NCBI GenBank assembly: GCA_050084985.1
Contig: JBITNC010000001.1
Location: 187,488,001 to 187,552,000 of the forward strand
Reading direction: 5' to 3'
DNA length: 64,000 nt
Source of the DNA: Nageia nagi
Lineage: Eukaryota > Pinophyta
Shown here: one piece after another, positions 46,559 through 58,742 of the stretch
How the letters are laid out: each line of letters begins with the position of its first letter
Numbering within the stretch: position 1 is the first letter of the stretch
Made by a program: the position numbers and the translations under genes
Notes under the pieces: generated by a model
What the model was told of the DNA's origin: nothing
Database searches by the model: none
The model's input: the letters and a program-made list of their open reading frames with translations, nothing else

Positions 46559-49500
46559 ATGGTTGAAACCTTCATACCAAGCATATACTCGACGGTTCCA
46601 ACTTCGGCATATGGGAACCTCGTATGAAAGCTGAGTTACAAATAAGAAAGCTGTGGTAGACAGTTAATGAAGACTTGGTCGCTCCTACAGATGAGAAGGC
46701 TCTTAAAATTTACAACTCAAAGAATGAGTTAGCAACTTTAATGATTTATCGTGTAGTTTTAGATGATGTACTTCTCATGATCTCTTCTTTAACATCAATA
46801 AAGAAAGCTTGGGATAGGCTGAAGAAAATTTACCTTGGGTCAAAATTTCAAGGAGGTTCACTATTTTACAAAAGTTGTTGCAATATCGTCAAGGTGAAGA
46901 TGAAAGTGCTTCTATTTACTTGACCAAAATCATTGACCTCAGGACACAACTGGTTGGCTGTGGGTGCAATTGGATCAATGATGAGTTCATGGTCTTCATC
47001 ATTCTTCAAAGCCTTTCTACAAAGTTCAGTAACTTTGTCACGGTTATGGAAACTAGGCTTGATGATGAAGAAGATGTCATCTCTCTTGATAACCTTTCTA
47101 GACTCCTTCTGAAGCATGAGAAAACTTTGAATAAGAAAATATTGAACTTTTCTCCAAATGACAAAAGCATTACTCTAGGAGCAACCAAAACTCCTTTTAA
47201 GAAGAATTTCAAACATTATAAATTCAAAGATAACAAATCCTCATCTACCTTCAGGAAGCATAAGAAAAAGGGCAACAATAATGGCAACTTCAAGTAAAGG
47301 AATGACAAAGTTTGATGGAATGACAAGCAATCCAACACCTAAGAAAAAGTTTGATGGAAATTGTAACTTTTGTGGCATCTTTGGGCATAAAGAGTATGAT
47401 TGTCGTAAAAAGAAATTTGCTCAAAAAGGCAAGGGAAATGCAAATGTAAAAAATTTCAATCATAAAAAGAAGAACAAGCATGCTGCTACTGTTGCCTACT
47501 ACTTAGTGACTCAAACTATTTCAAATGATTGGATTATTGATTCAGGATGCACTAATCACATGTGTTATGAAAAGGATAAGTTTGAAAACTTTCATAAGTA
47601 CAAGAAGGATGCAATTGTGATAGGTGATAATTCAATCCTTGATGTTCAAGGAATAGGGAGTGTGAAGATTCATGGAAAGGTTCTTGATAATATCTTTTAT
47701 GTGCCTAAACTAAGGATGAATCTTATCTTCGTAATTTAGATTACAAGGAAAGGATACTCATTTGAGTTTACCTCACACTCCTGGTGTGTTAAGAAAGGAC
47801 TTATCACCTTGATGAAAGGATCAGTAAAGGATGACCTTTATATTGTGGATCAAGTTCCTTCAAAGATGTGTCTTGCTGCAAATGTTTGTTCAAAGGGTAA
47901 TCTTTGGCATCAATGATTAGGGCACCTTAACCACAAGAGTATTCAAGATATGAAAAATCAAGAACTTGTGGAAGGTTTACCTAATATTTCACCCACAATT
48001 GGTTTCTATGAAAGGTGCATTCTAGGAAAGATGAATAGGCAAAAATTTGAAAAAGATAAGGCAACTCAGGCTACTCATCCTCTTCAGCTTGTGCATTCAG
48101 ATTTGATGGGTCCATTTCAGACTAAGTCTTTAAGAGGAGCTTCTTATGTTCTGACCTTCATTGATGACTTCAGCAGGATGACATTTGGTTATCTACTTGA
48201 GCACAAGGATCAAACTTTTGATAGGTTTAAAGACTTTAAAGCTCTTATTGAAAATTAAACTGATTTTAAGATCAAGATGCTGAGATCTGATAATGGGGGT
48301 GAGTATAATAGCAATGAGTTTAATGACTATTGTGTTAAACATAGGATCAAGTGGCAATTCACAATCCCTTACACCCCTCAACAAAATGGAGTTGCTGAAA
48401 GGAAGAATCGAACCATTATGGAAATAGCAAGGTGCATGTTGGGTAACCTTCCTAGTTTCTTATGGGGTGAAGCTATTCACACTGCTATTCACATCCTAAA
48501 TAGGTGTCCTACTAAAGTAGTTGAAGGTAAAACTCTGTATGAAGCATGGATAGAAAAGAAACCTAACATCTCACACTTTAGGGTCTTCGGTTGTGATGCA
48601 TTTGCTTTCATTACCTTAGAGAAAAGAAATAAGTTGGATAAAAGATCAAAAAAATGCATCTTTGTGGGGTATGATAATTAGCATAGAGGTTACAGGCTCT
48701 ACTCCTCATCCCATAAAATAGTCTTTATTTCTAGGGATGTCAAGTTCAATGAACTTCCTAAGGATACGACTTCTCATGCTGAGGTGTTTGATTCAGATGA
48801 TTCTTCACCTGCACCTAACTGGTTAGATGATAATGTAGGGAAGTCACCATAAGAGCAAAATTCTTCAGCTCAGAGAATTATAAGGAGTATGACCTTGAAT
48901 AAATCTTTATTTGCCAAAATTGATAATACGAATGAGCCATCAACCTTCAAAGAAGCTTCCAAGCAAGTGTGTTGGATGGAAGCTATGAAAGTTGAGTATG
49001 AGGTGCTCATGAAAATGAAACTTAGGATTTGGTTCCTTATCCTAATGAGAAAAATATGATAAGAAATAAATGGATATACAAGGTCAAGTACAATTCTGAT
49101 GGAGAAATTGAAAAATACAAAGCAAGGTTAGTGGCTAAAGGATTCGCTTAGAAATATGGTATTGATTATGAGGAAACCTTTGCTCCTATGGCTAAGATGC
49201 CTACTGTCAGGATAATCCTTGCTCTTTCTGTAGCTCAAGGATGGAAAGTTTTTCAACTTGATGTCAAGAGTGCATTTCTCAATGGTGACTTGGATGTAGA
49301 AATCTACATGAATCAACCAGAAGGATTTATTCTAGAAGGTAAAGAGTCTTTTGTGTGCAAGCTAAAGAAGTCTTTGTATGGACTTAAGCAAGCACCTAGA
49401 GCATGGTACAAGAAAATTTCAAGATTCTTTGCAGATATTGGTTTTTCTAAGTGCTTCTCTGACTCAGATCTCTATGTACTCAATCAAGGAAAAGATGTGG

Positions 49501-50478
49501 TCTTAATTCTCCTTTATGTGGATGATCTTCTCATAACTGGAAATAATATTGAAATCATCCAAGAGTGCATATCCAAACTGAAGGCAACATTTGAAATGAC
49601 TGATCTAGGTCTATTGCATTACTATCTTGGGATGCAAGTATACCAACACAAAGATTATACTTATCTTAGTCAATCTAAGTATATATCAGACATCTTGCAA
49701 AAGTTTGGAATGGAGGAGTGTAGATATACTGCAATACCTATTTCTCCTTAAATCGTTGTATCTCTGAGCTCAGATTTTTAGTTGGCTGATGCTACAGCTT
49801 ATAGGCAATTGATCGATAGTCTTGTGTATCTGACTATCTCTCGACCTGATATTGCCTTTGTAATGAACCTGATGGCACGATTCATGCAAAAACCATATGT
49901 TGAGCACCTCAATGCTGTTAAGCAAATCTTGAGGTATGTGGCAGGGATAAAGGATCTTGCTCTTAAGTATTCCAAAGTGCCCTTGATTATTCTCTCTGGG
50001 TTCTCGGACTCTGATTATGGGGGAGATAGAGATGACAAAAAATCAACCTCTACATATGTGTTCAGCATTGGTTCAGGTGCTATCTCTTGGGCTTCCAAAA
50101 AGCAACCTACTGTGACTTTCTACCACTGAAGCCGAATATCAAGCCATGTCTGTTACCACCCAAGAAGCTATTTGGCTGAGGCATCTTCTGAATGAAATTG
50201 GGTATGAGCAAAATAGCTCATCTCTTATTTCTTCAGACAATCAATCGACTATTTCTTTGGCTAAGAATCCTATGTTCCATCAGAGAACCAAACATGTGGA
50301 AATCCAAGCCCATTTTATCAAGGAGAAGGTTCTAGATAACATCATACACTTGGAGTATTGTCCATCTACTGTAAACTTTGCTAATTTATTCACCAAGCCC
50401 CTTCTTAAAGCTCAGTTCAGCAAGCTTAGGGATTCTCTCAGGTTGGTGAAGTTACCCTCAAGGGGGAGTGAAGTTTGA
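46559..50478 (+). pseudogene. Copia gag-pol polyprotein, disabled
   Basis: Starts at an ATG giving MVETFIPS. Gag (UBN2) follows with LDGSNFGIWEPRMKAELQ and runs to about 47280. The zinc knuckle CNFCGIFGHKEYDC is at 47362-47403. The protease has WIIDSGCTNHMC (DSG 47539-47547). The integrase has a GHLNHKSI zinc-binding remnant, FIDDFSRM, SDNGGEYN and NGVAERKNR (48060-48680). The reverse transcriptase has [37 protein letters not shown] and LLYVDDLLITGN (YVDD 49515-49526). RNase H has SRPDIAF, SDYGGD, TTEAEYQAM and RTKHVEIQAHFI. Frameshifts lie near 46600, 46880, 47290, 49020 and 50125. Stops include 46654, 47295, TGA 47914-47916, 48257, 48681 and 49751. All enzymatic motifs are still readable, so decay is recent. 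Confidence 0.95.
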
Positions 50479-50550
50479 ACTTTTGTTAGTGATGACAACT
50501 TCACCTCTAAGAGGCTCTTTTTTATTATTATATAGTGTTGATTATGATAT

Positions 50551-50936
50551 ACCTCTGCAGTAAGTTTGCTCTGCGTGAGAAACTTGTTGTACATTTTATA
50601 CCTTCGTGGTAAGTTTGCTCTGCATGAGAAACTTATTATACATTTTATACCTCCGTGGTAAGTTTGCTCTGTGTGAGAAACTTGTTGTATATTTTATACC
50701 TCCGTGGTAAGTTTGCTCTACGTGAGAAACTTGTACATTTTATACCTCTGTGGTAAGTTTACTCTATGTGAGAAACTTGTACATTTTATACCTCCGTGGT
50801 AAATTTGCTCTGCATGAGAAACTTGTTGTACTTTTATACCTCCGTGGTAAGTTCACTCTGTGTGAGGAACTTCTTGTACATTTTATACCTCCATGGTAAG
50901 TTTGCTCTGCGTGAGAAACTTGTTGTATAATTTTTT
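50551..50936 (+). repeat. Eight-copy minisatellite (46-50 bp unit) before the 3' LTR
   Basis: The unit reads acctccgtggtaagtttgct then ctgcgtgagaaacttgttgtacattttat and occurs eight times head to tail. Two inner copies lack a 3-4 bp gttg segment. The copies differ at 2-6 positions each. The array sits in the untranslated region just after RNase H and is absent from the LTRs. Confidence 0.93.
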
Positions 50937-51515
50937 GAGCATATAATTGATCAATCAGTTTCATTGTTCAAGTATTCATATGAGAAGATCTGGTATGTAT
51001 TTTTAGGCATTGTATAGTCATCTATATGTTATGCTCTATTAATAATCAACACATGTCTATATACAACAGGTGACTATGAGTGATGGCTTGACATCTCCGT
51101 GATGACTTATAGTGCACCATTGATCAGTTATTTATAAGATGGCATTATTTGATTCTCTTATTAATAAAATGAATATATGATGCATCTAACTGATTTTATT
51201 CATGAGTTGCTTGTAGCATGCAGGATCTTCTTCAGAAATGCAAGTTACTCACCTTGTGTAAGCAAGCTCATGGAGACTCACATGTCAGCTTAAAGCTGAT
51301 CGACTACTATGTACAGTGAAACCAATTTTGGTTAATGATTGTATTGTAAACCATTTTGTCAAATGGTAATGTAGTGAGTCTCAAACTAGTTCTCAAAAAG
51401 ATTCTCAAATATGTAAATGTTCACATCTCCACTTGTATCTCTATGGAGGAGAACTCTCTCTTACTCTCTCTCTTCTCTCTTCTACGCTCTATCCCAATAT
51501 TGCATTATAGGGGAG
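50937..51515. other. Copia 3' untranslated region and polypurine tract
   Basis: Non-coding sequence between the minisatellite and the 3' LTR. It ends with the purine-rich ATAGGGGAG immediately before TGTTAGAA, the expected priming tract for plus-strand synthesis. Confidence 0.6.
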
Positions 51516-51995
51516 TGTTAGAATTTGTAATGAAATATTGTGAATAACTAAACTCCTTGTAAATTCAATTAATCACTTAAAGGATATTTAGATACCTTAA
51601 AGGATTAATTGAATTCTTTATTATGTAAACTTTGACCTTACTAAGTGGTTAGTTGGTAGGTTAAAGTTAGGTAATATATTTATTGTAACTCTAACCTTAC
51701 CCTTGGGTTAAAGGGAGGTGCTCTCATGCTATAAATAGAGGGCCTCTTCTTTTGTAATATAACTTAGATTTTGAGTAAGATTACTCTACTAGTTTGTAAA
51801 GGAGAGAAAGGTATTGTAGTAAGAGGGTGCATAGTTTGAGAATTGAGATCTAGTTGTGGATGTACTCTCAAGAAGGGAGGAACCACTTATATTGGTGTTA
51901 TCTTGTGTGAATGGTGTTATTAGCTTGTAGATGTTGAATGATTAAGTTTCCTATAGTCTTGGACCTTGAGGATTAGTGTAGATCTAATTCCTTCA
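51516..51995 (+). repeat. 3' LTR of the copia element
   Basis: Starts TGTTAGAATTTG and ends AATTCCTTCA. It differs from the 5' LTR by about 13 substitutions and one inserted G in the TATA region (ataaatagaggg versus ataaataaggg). Confidence 0.95.
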
Positions 51996-52000
51996 GAAAC

Positions 52001-52880
52001 CTCAAATTATTAAAAAAAAAGAATGAAAAAATAATAATCAAACCATGAATGTTGAACACTAGATGTAACATGATAAACTCTTTGGGGAAGCCAAAGGGAA
52101 ACATCCATGACCAACAAGCCCTAAACCTTAAACCCCCACACTTTTTTTCCCTTTCCAAAATGTAGTACAATGTTGATCTTAGTTCAAACTTTGTTACAAG
52201 CCCTCCAAAATGTATATTGCATATGTGAAGAATAATATATGCAATAATTAAAAACTCAATAATGGAAGTGAGTAATTGGAAATAACTAAGAAACATTCTC
52301 ATGAATTAATTTTCATCTTATAATATATTGAAAATTCATATGTTGTAATTTCAAACCACTATTAGGAATGTATGGAACAAGTTTCTCATACACACCTAGT
52401 TAACTATGTCACTTCTACAACTACATGTTACTTTCCATACCATGTACCATTATACATATTCCATTCATAGATGCTACATTCCAACACATGCCTTCACCTT
52501 ATAATCTCATGCCAACTCACTTAGTTTGACTTGATTCATGCTAGATAAATAATGCATTAACTTATATATATATAATTAAAGTATATGTACCATATAATAT
52601 AAATACTTGATATTAATATATTTATATACTAAGGTATTATATTCTATATAATAATATATAGAAAATAACTACCTTATTATTTAATTAACTAGATAATTTA
52701 AATATATTACACTAATGTTCATCTATTAATAGGTGAATTAATCTATTTATAAGCCTAGTTGGATTATTTGTTTCAACATTCCCCATTAATCTAATTAAAG
52801 GTTATAATTGAAGAATTTAAAGTGTCATAGTCAATAAAATAATTATCGCAGTCAAGTCTGAAGTAGCTGCAACTAAATTG
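52001..52880. other. AT-rich stretch, nothing recognised
   Basis: No transposon terminus or gene is seen. TA-rich runs occur near 52560-52700. Confidence 0.4.
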
Positions 52881-52889
52881 CGTTGTTGT

Positions 52890-53270
52890 ATGAAGGACTA
52901 GAGTTATCATAATCGATAATAATGTAATAGTGGGATTGTCACACTTTGATATTGATGACATAAACAAGAGCTTTATCGCTATGCAAGGAAAAGTAGAAGG
53001 CATAATGTCACACTTTATGTTGATGACATCAACAAGTAGATTATCATGATGTAGTTTTGGGAGGAAATATTGCAATATTGCACTTTGTAAGGATAACATC
53101 AATAGAAACATTATCGCAATGTAGCATAGGGGAAAGAGGTATAATATCGTACTTTAGAGCTAATGACATCATCAAGAGATTCTCATATTGCAGTAAGAAA
53201 GAAAAGTGGCATTACTGCTCTTTTAGAGAGGTGATGTCAATAATAAGATTGTCAAAGCAGAACATAGAAG
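52890..53270. repeat. Five degenerate copies of a ~70-bp unit
   Basis: Anchors gatgaca(t)caacaag occur at about 52954, 53022, 53092, 53162 and 53232, a strikingly regular 68-70-bp spacing. Each is followed by 'attatcgcaatgtag', 'ggaaagaggcata' and 'atgtcacacttt' variants. The copies have diverged by substitution and small indels. No coding role is seen. Confidence 0.8.
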
Positions 53271-54100
53271 GAAACACACTAGGTGTTGGGAATAAGATAG
53301 GTGTTAGGAAACAAGCTCATTGAAAGTTCGATAAGGAAATAAGGTGTTGAATATTGGATGGCGAGTGTGATGATGTCAACATGAAGCGAGAAGGCATGAT
53401 AAACACTTAAAGAGCCTTTGAAGATGTGGCACAATAAGAAATAGGCTAAGTGTCATGTGGTAAGATTGATAACATCAACAATGATGTAAGCACAATATGA
53501 TAAGGCTCTATTAGATACTACAAGACATGACATGATATGATAAAGAATGAAAGTGCATCTAGTGAGCAAGATAAGCTCCTATGAAGCTTGAAACATGCTT
53601 TGTCCTAAAGATGGAGGTCCACCAAGGATCTGAAGGGCCTAAAAATATATTCAAATAAGTGTAATAAGGGAAATCTAGTTTGGGAGTGATTCCAACAAGG
53701 AAAATCATTAAACTAAAGATCTAAGTTGAATACTTAAGTGTTTAATCATGTTTGAGACACAAAATAGGGAAATAAGAATGCAAAATAGAATATCTCACTA
53801 TTAAAAATATAAAATAAGAATCTAATAAGTACCCAAAAGCTAAAAATGCAAACTTAATAGTAAGAAATACCTCTAACCACTTCAAGATGCCTACACGAAG
53901 ACACCAAGTCACAAACACAATTGATAAACCACATGAAGAGAAGGAAAACATAGAGTTCCAAAGAAAACAAAATATTTTCTATTATGAGTGTTGAAACTAG
54001 TAGCATAATAGTACAATAATCTTCTCTCTCTACAAAGGAAAATAAAGACCTATCTATATAAGTAGAGATATGGAAAATGTAACTCCAAGAAATTTTATGC
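53271..54100. other. AT-rich stretch, nothing recognised
   Basis: Minus-strand ORFs at 53742-53951 and 53854-54108 are hydrophobic random-looking translations without a domain. No repeat structure was seen. Confidence 0.4.
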
Positions 54101-54319
54101 ATATTCAAAAATATGTTGATAGGTTAGAGAATGTGGGTAGTCCTCTGTCTTCATTAAAAGATCAGATTATGAGTATTAAGGCTCAACTAAATACCTACAA
54201 AAGACTTAAAATACCAAGTAAGTGAATAGAGCAATATCGAGTAGTTCAATAAAGCATGGAGTGGAAGAAGTTGTTGATGCAAGATTATTCATGTCAAAAC
54301 TAAAGTTAACCTAGGAACA

Positions 54320-55390
54320 TTAAATTCCTTCGTTCTCTCCCTTAATGTGAAATGGGTTGAATTCTAATACAATTCTAGGGACTAAGGAATTGATCCTTTC
54401 ATAATGCTTACTCCTTATATGCAATAATGGATTCGTGGTCATGAAAATGTTGTTGGTGTTATCGCAGTGGATGGGAATGGGTTGGTGAAGGTCCATACCC
54501 AAATCCTCAAACAATTGATCCATTCAAATGGCTTGGGTGAAAACAAAGGAGGCAATGATATATTATGCTTCTAAAATGGAAAGAGTAATTTTTGTTGCTT
54601 CTTACTGCTCCATGAGATAAGGGATTCACCAAAGAAGAAGTCATACTCGAAGGTGCTCTACTTTTCATCAAGGTTATCGGCCCAATCAACATCTATATAT
54701 GCTTCTAGAGTCTCAAAGTTAGTAGAATTATCCCATAGACTAAAGGCTTTAGTTTCAAACACATACCAAACTATCCTTTTGGATGCTTTCCAAAGGGATT
54801 CATGAGGAGAATGCATGAATATGGCTACTAGAGTTACAACAAATATTATATTGGATTGGGTAGTTTTGAGATACATTAGACTACCAACAAGGGACTTGTA
54901 CAAGGTTACTTTAACTAGAGGAGTAGAACCTTCATTCATCAATTCATAACCTATAACTATAGGGGTACCAATAGGTTTGCAATCAATCATTGAGAATTTG
55001 GAAAATATATCATCAATATATTTGGTTTGAATGATGAAGATGTCGTTGGATGACTAGTGAACTTGCATGCCCAAAAATATTGCATGGCACCCAAATCACT
55101 CATCTAAAACTTACTAACCATGGAAATCTTAAATTGTTGGAGCATGGAAGAAAAGAAGCTCATAAAAATAATATCATAAACATAGAAATAAATAATGATA
55201 TAGTTAGATTCGAATACCTTTATGTTTAATGTGGCTTCTATGGAGCACCTCTAATAGATATCTTGATGGAAGTAGGTGTTGATTCAGGAATACCAAGCAC
55301 AAGGGACTTGCTTCATCCCATAAAGAGCTTTCTTGAGCTAGTACACTTTGTCCTCATGGTCAACAATAGTGAATCCTTATGGATGATTCA
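54320..55390 (-). pseudogene. Ty1/copia reverse transcriptase-RNase H relic
   Basis: Read on the minus strand, 55380-55250 gives KEDKVYQLKKALYGMKQVPC then AWYS (the KALYGLKQAPRAWY motif). Near 55190 IIIYFYVYDIIFM is a decayed YVDD box with the first catalytic Asp lost. ORF 54658-54990 has IDCKPIGTPIV, YKSLVGSLMYLKTTQ and ILWYV-type and DVDWADNLDEK segments. ORF 54320-54523 has IHCDNTNNIFMTTNPLLHIR and SKHYERI (the RNase H end). Gag, integrase and LTRs are missing. It is a different copia lineage from the 43-52 kb element. Confidence 0.85.
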
Positions 55391-55399
55391 TGTTAGGGT

Positions 55400-56560
55400 T
55401 TTTTTAATCATTATTTATAGCAATTTTGCATAGGATTTCATAATTATTTTTAAAATTTAAATAATTTTAAAAATAGACAAATATTTATTATTATGAATTT
55501 TTACTTAAAATTTATTAGCCAAAAATAGATAATTATTTTAAAAATAACAACCCCGAATAACCAACCCTAAGAATTTGAGAAATACAAGAATAGCTAAAAA
55601 TCTATAATAAAAAATAATCCTTATCATGAAATAACAAAAATATTATAATCACAATTTTATGATGTTCTAGGAATAGCTAAATTTTCATAGATAAAAATTT
55701 CATATATATTTCATAGATTAAAGTTAACAATATGACCAAATTTCATAGTCAACATGGGTCTTACCACCTAGAATTTAAATTTTTCACCCAATTAGGAAGC
55801 CTAAATGTTGAAATTGAAAGCTTGAAAGTTACTTGATAGGAAAATGCTAAAAATTCATTTTGATTAGGAAATTAGACACAAAAGTTGAAACCCAAGATCT
55901 TGAAACCCTAATTGGAATATTCTTTTTGAGATATATAGTTGCAAGCCCACCTTTGTATTGTAGTGTAAGTAATGAGGATCATTATTTTATAATAACCAAA
56001 TGGTATTAAGGAGATGAAAAAGCCATATAATTATACAAAACAAATAATTTATTCTCTTGTAAATAAAAAAAAATCAATGAAATAGCTTATGGCTTTGCTT
56101 TATTCTCCTATAGAAAAAATAAGATTATGTATTGGGAAATTAGTAAATTTTTTCATTTATAAAATTTCACACATTTTGTACTTTTAAATGTGAGCAAGTG
56201 AACATGGAGATTAATCAAAGAATCTCAAAGTTAAATGTAATCTACAGCATATTTTTTCATCAATATAACTTAATTTTAGTTTGTCCAATTTATTTTAAAA
56301 TAATAAATGGTATATTCAATTTTATTTTGAAAGGAATTAATGAAAGGTGATCTAACAAATGAAGAAAAAGAAGCAATACTAGTAAATGTTGTAAACAATA
56401 TCTTTTCTCAAGTGATAATCAACATACAATATTTCTTGTTTTCTTATTAATGATTCAAACATTTACAAGTACAAATTATTTCTTTATTCATATCTATTTT
56501 TCTTAAGTTTCTTTTGGATAAATCACACAGGTTAAACATGATTTGTTTGATGAGTTAGCT
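55400..56560. other. AT-rich stretch, nothing firm
   Basis: A-rich and AT-rich, with several runs of adenine. The last 250 bases may already belong to the hAT relic's upstream exons, but no domain is visible. Confidence 0.35.
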
Positions 56561-56596
56561 ATAGAAATACTGAAAGAAGTTTATATAGCTCAAGAG

Positions 56597-56960
56597 GAAG
56601 TTGATATAATGCTAAAAAAAATTGAAACAAGATAATACAAGAGAGCAAGTTTAATTTGTTGATTTCTTTAAACCAAAAAAGGATGAATTATAAACTTGAA
56701 ATGATAGTATAGAAATTTGAGAATAATGTTATTGATATAGTATTATTTCATAGGTTTCATGGGTAGTCCACAGGAATATGATCTTATGGTTAGTTCACAA
56801 GAAGATGATACAACTCCAAAAAAATTGGAACAAGTTGATATAAGAAAGCAAGCTTAATTTGCTAATTGTTTGAAGTCAAATTGGATGAATTATAACTTGA
56901 AATAAAGTATTAAAATTTGATAATAATGTTATTGATATAAAATTATTTTGCATGTTTGAT
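56597..56960. repeat. Direct duplication of ~170 bp
   Basis: The segment with 'gaagttgatataat', 'aaaattgaaacaag', 'gagcaagtttaatttg', 'ggatgaattata' and 'aataatgttattgatata' at 56597-56760 is repeated with variation at about 56790-56950. The first copy encodes a coding-like ILKEVYIAQEEVDIMLKKIE stretch. Confidence 0.6.
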
Positions 56961-57539
56961 GGTAATTTCACTCGTTCTTTCAAAAGTTTAGGATAATAAG
57001 AAAAGAGAAAAAATCTGGATTCCTATTTCAATAAGCCACAAATTTATGGATCCCAAAAGAGGAAAGTTTCAATCATAAATACTTTACAATAAATCCAAAT
57101 TATTTGAAGAATGCTATAATCTATAGCAATATCCCTTGGTTACTGCAAGCTTGGTTGTTTTCCCTTTTTCTCTCCCTACCATTAATTTATAGTTAGAAAC
57201 TATTTTTTCAAACTACATAGCCATATTTGCAACTAAAAATCATTAACAAGGTCTCTATTGTTGTTATTGCTCAAGAATTTATACATGTAGATGAAAATAA
57301 ATCTACCTAGTTTATTTTTGACAATGAACAAACATATCCAAAGGTCATAATAAATAATCATGACTTATCTCAAAATGAGAATTCCTCTCAACAATCAACC
57401 CAAAATACATTAAATAATGAAACTCCTCATAAATAGGCTACTAAGAACAGAGATAAGTGGGTAAATGTATAATATGTTATTGAAAATTAGGTAGGGTTAA
57501 TACCATCCAATTAAAGTATGATAATATTCAAAAGCATTA

Positions 57540-58671
57540 TGGAAAATCATATGAAACTATGAAAGGACTAGATGGTAAAGTAATAAAGGGACTAGATGGT
57601 AAACCACTTAAAGAAAGCAAGTATAAATCTGAAGATAAATGCAATCATAGCAAATATGCTTCAGAATATGCTAAATTCCAAAAAGAGAAAGAAAACATCC
57701 AAAGGAGAGGAGCACACATTCCAGGCCATTTTGAAAAAATGGTTGACTCTAACTTGAAATCTAAGCAGATACAATTTCATACAATTTTGCATATTGTTAG
57801 GAAGGGTAGGCTTGTTTCATACTTTGTATATTATAAGTTGTTATATCAGTGTGTCAGGTTAATGAACATGCCTTAGTCCATTGGTTAGACTTTAATAAAT
57901 AGGAAATAACAAATTGTTTGGAAATTATAGAACTTAAAGATTTGAAAAAATATGTATCCAATGCATAATTCATTTCATTTTCTATTAATGAGGTTACAAC
58001 TATTGATAACACATCATGGGTTTGTACTCACTTGTACACTTTTGAGAAACAAAGAAGAATGTTTCATATTTTATCTATTAATAAATTGGAAGAGAAATAC
58101 AATGCAAATAATCTTTATAGTTTGGTTTTATCTCATTTAAAATATATTGTTGGTATGGATGATGAGTCAATTGGAAGGAAGCTAATTTGTGTAGGTTGTG
58201 ATAGAGCCTCGGTTATGCATGGTTTGAGGAATGACCTTTGTGTCAAAATTAAATTAGAAAGTTCCCCTTATGCGATTCCACTTCATTTCATGGCACATAG
58301 AATGAATCTTTCCTAAAAAATTGTTAGCAAATATGATAGTGTAAATAATGTTGAAAATTTAATATGTGAATCCCATGCCTTCATAAGTAGTAGGCCAAAA
58401 ATATTAAGGGGCTTTCAACCTTTTATTGTAGGTATTACAAAAGGGAAAAGGCTACTCAAATATGTAGAAACAAGATGGAATATCTCTATTTGAACTAACA
58501 AGAAGGGTGTTTAGTGAGTATAAATCCCTAACAAGTTATGTGTATGTACAAATAGGAGAATTGTTGATAAGGCCAAGGATCTTTTGGATTGGTTGATAGA
58601 TTTTGACACATTTTTAACTTTAGCAGGTACAATTCCCATGTTGCAACTATTAAATAGCTTGGTGAAACATG

Positions 58672-58672
<1 letters not shown>
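57540..58672 (+). pseudogene. hAT-superfamily transposase relic (ZNF862-like)
   Basis: ORF 57559-57876 has a Lys-rich N-terminal part with short duplication (KGLDGKVIKGLDGKPLKESK). ORF 58032-58316 carries a SIGRKLICVGCDRASVMHGL then RNDLCVKIK and FMAHRMNLS stretch, the KLVCxGxDGASVMxG...HCxAHRxNLA signature of hAT transposases related to ZNF862. Downstream in other frames come VSKYDSVNNVENLICESHAF and LLKYVETRWNISI (the KDVxTRWxS segment). The DDE catalytic Asp of 'CDGA' reads CDRA. The C-terminal dimerisation region is missing, cut off at an (AT)n tract. Confidence 0.72.

Positions 58673-58741
<69 letters not shown>
58673..58741. repeat. (AT)n microsatellite, about 69 bp
   Basis: An uninterrupted AT dinucleotide run marks the point where the hAT relic's translation ends. 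Confidence 0.97.

Positions 58742-58742
<1 letters not shown>

Larger units (their letters stand above)
43107..52000 (+). mobile_element. Complete Ty1/copia retrotransposon with exact target duplication
   Basis: The element spans 43112-51995 (8884 bp) and is flanked by GAAAC on both sides (43107-43111 and 51996-52000). LTRs are 479 and 480 bp. Hand comparison finds about 13 substitutions and one single-base indel, so about 97% identity. A perfect initiator-Met primer-binding site follows the 5' LTR. The gene order gag, protease, integrase, reverse transcriptase, RNase H is the copia order. Coding is broken by at least five frameshifts and several stops, so it cannot move by itself. Unusual parts are the roughly 2.95-kb leader before gag and an eight-copy minisatellite plus about 580 bp between pol and the 3' LTR. 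Confidence 0.96.

Noticed and set aside
14236-55390. The copia gag-integrase relic (14-16 kb) and the copia RT-RNase H relic (54-55 kb) as two halves of one element
   Set aside because: Both are on the minus strand, but they are 38 kb apart, with several complete insertions and a host gene between them and no shared LTR; independent relics are simpler.
58673-58741. CRISPR-like or centromeric array
   Set aside because: A plain AT dinucleotide run with no spacers or higher-order unit; no CRISPR structure exists anywhere in the window.
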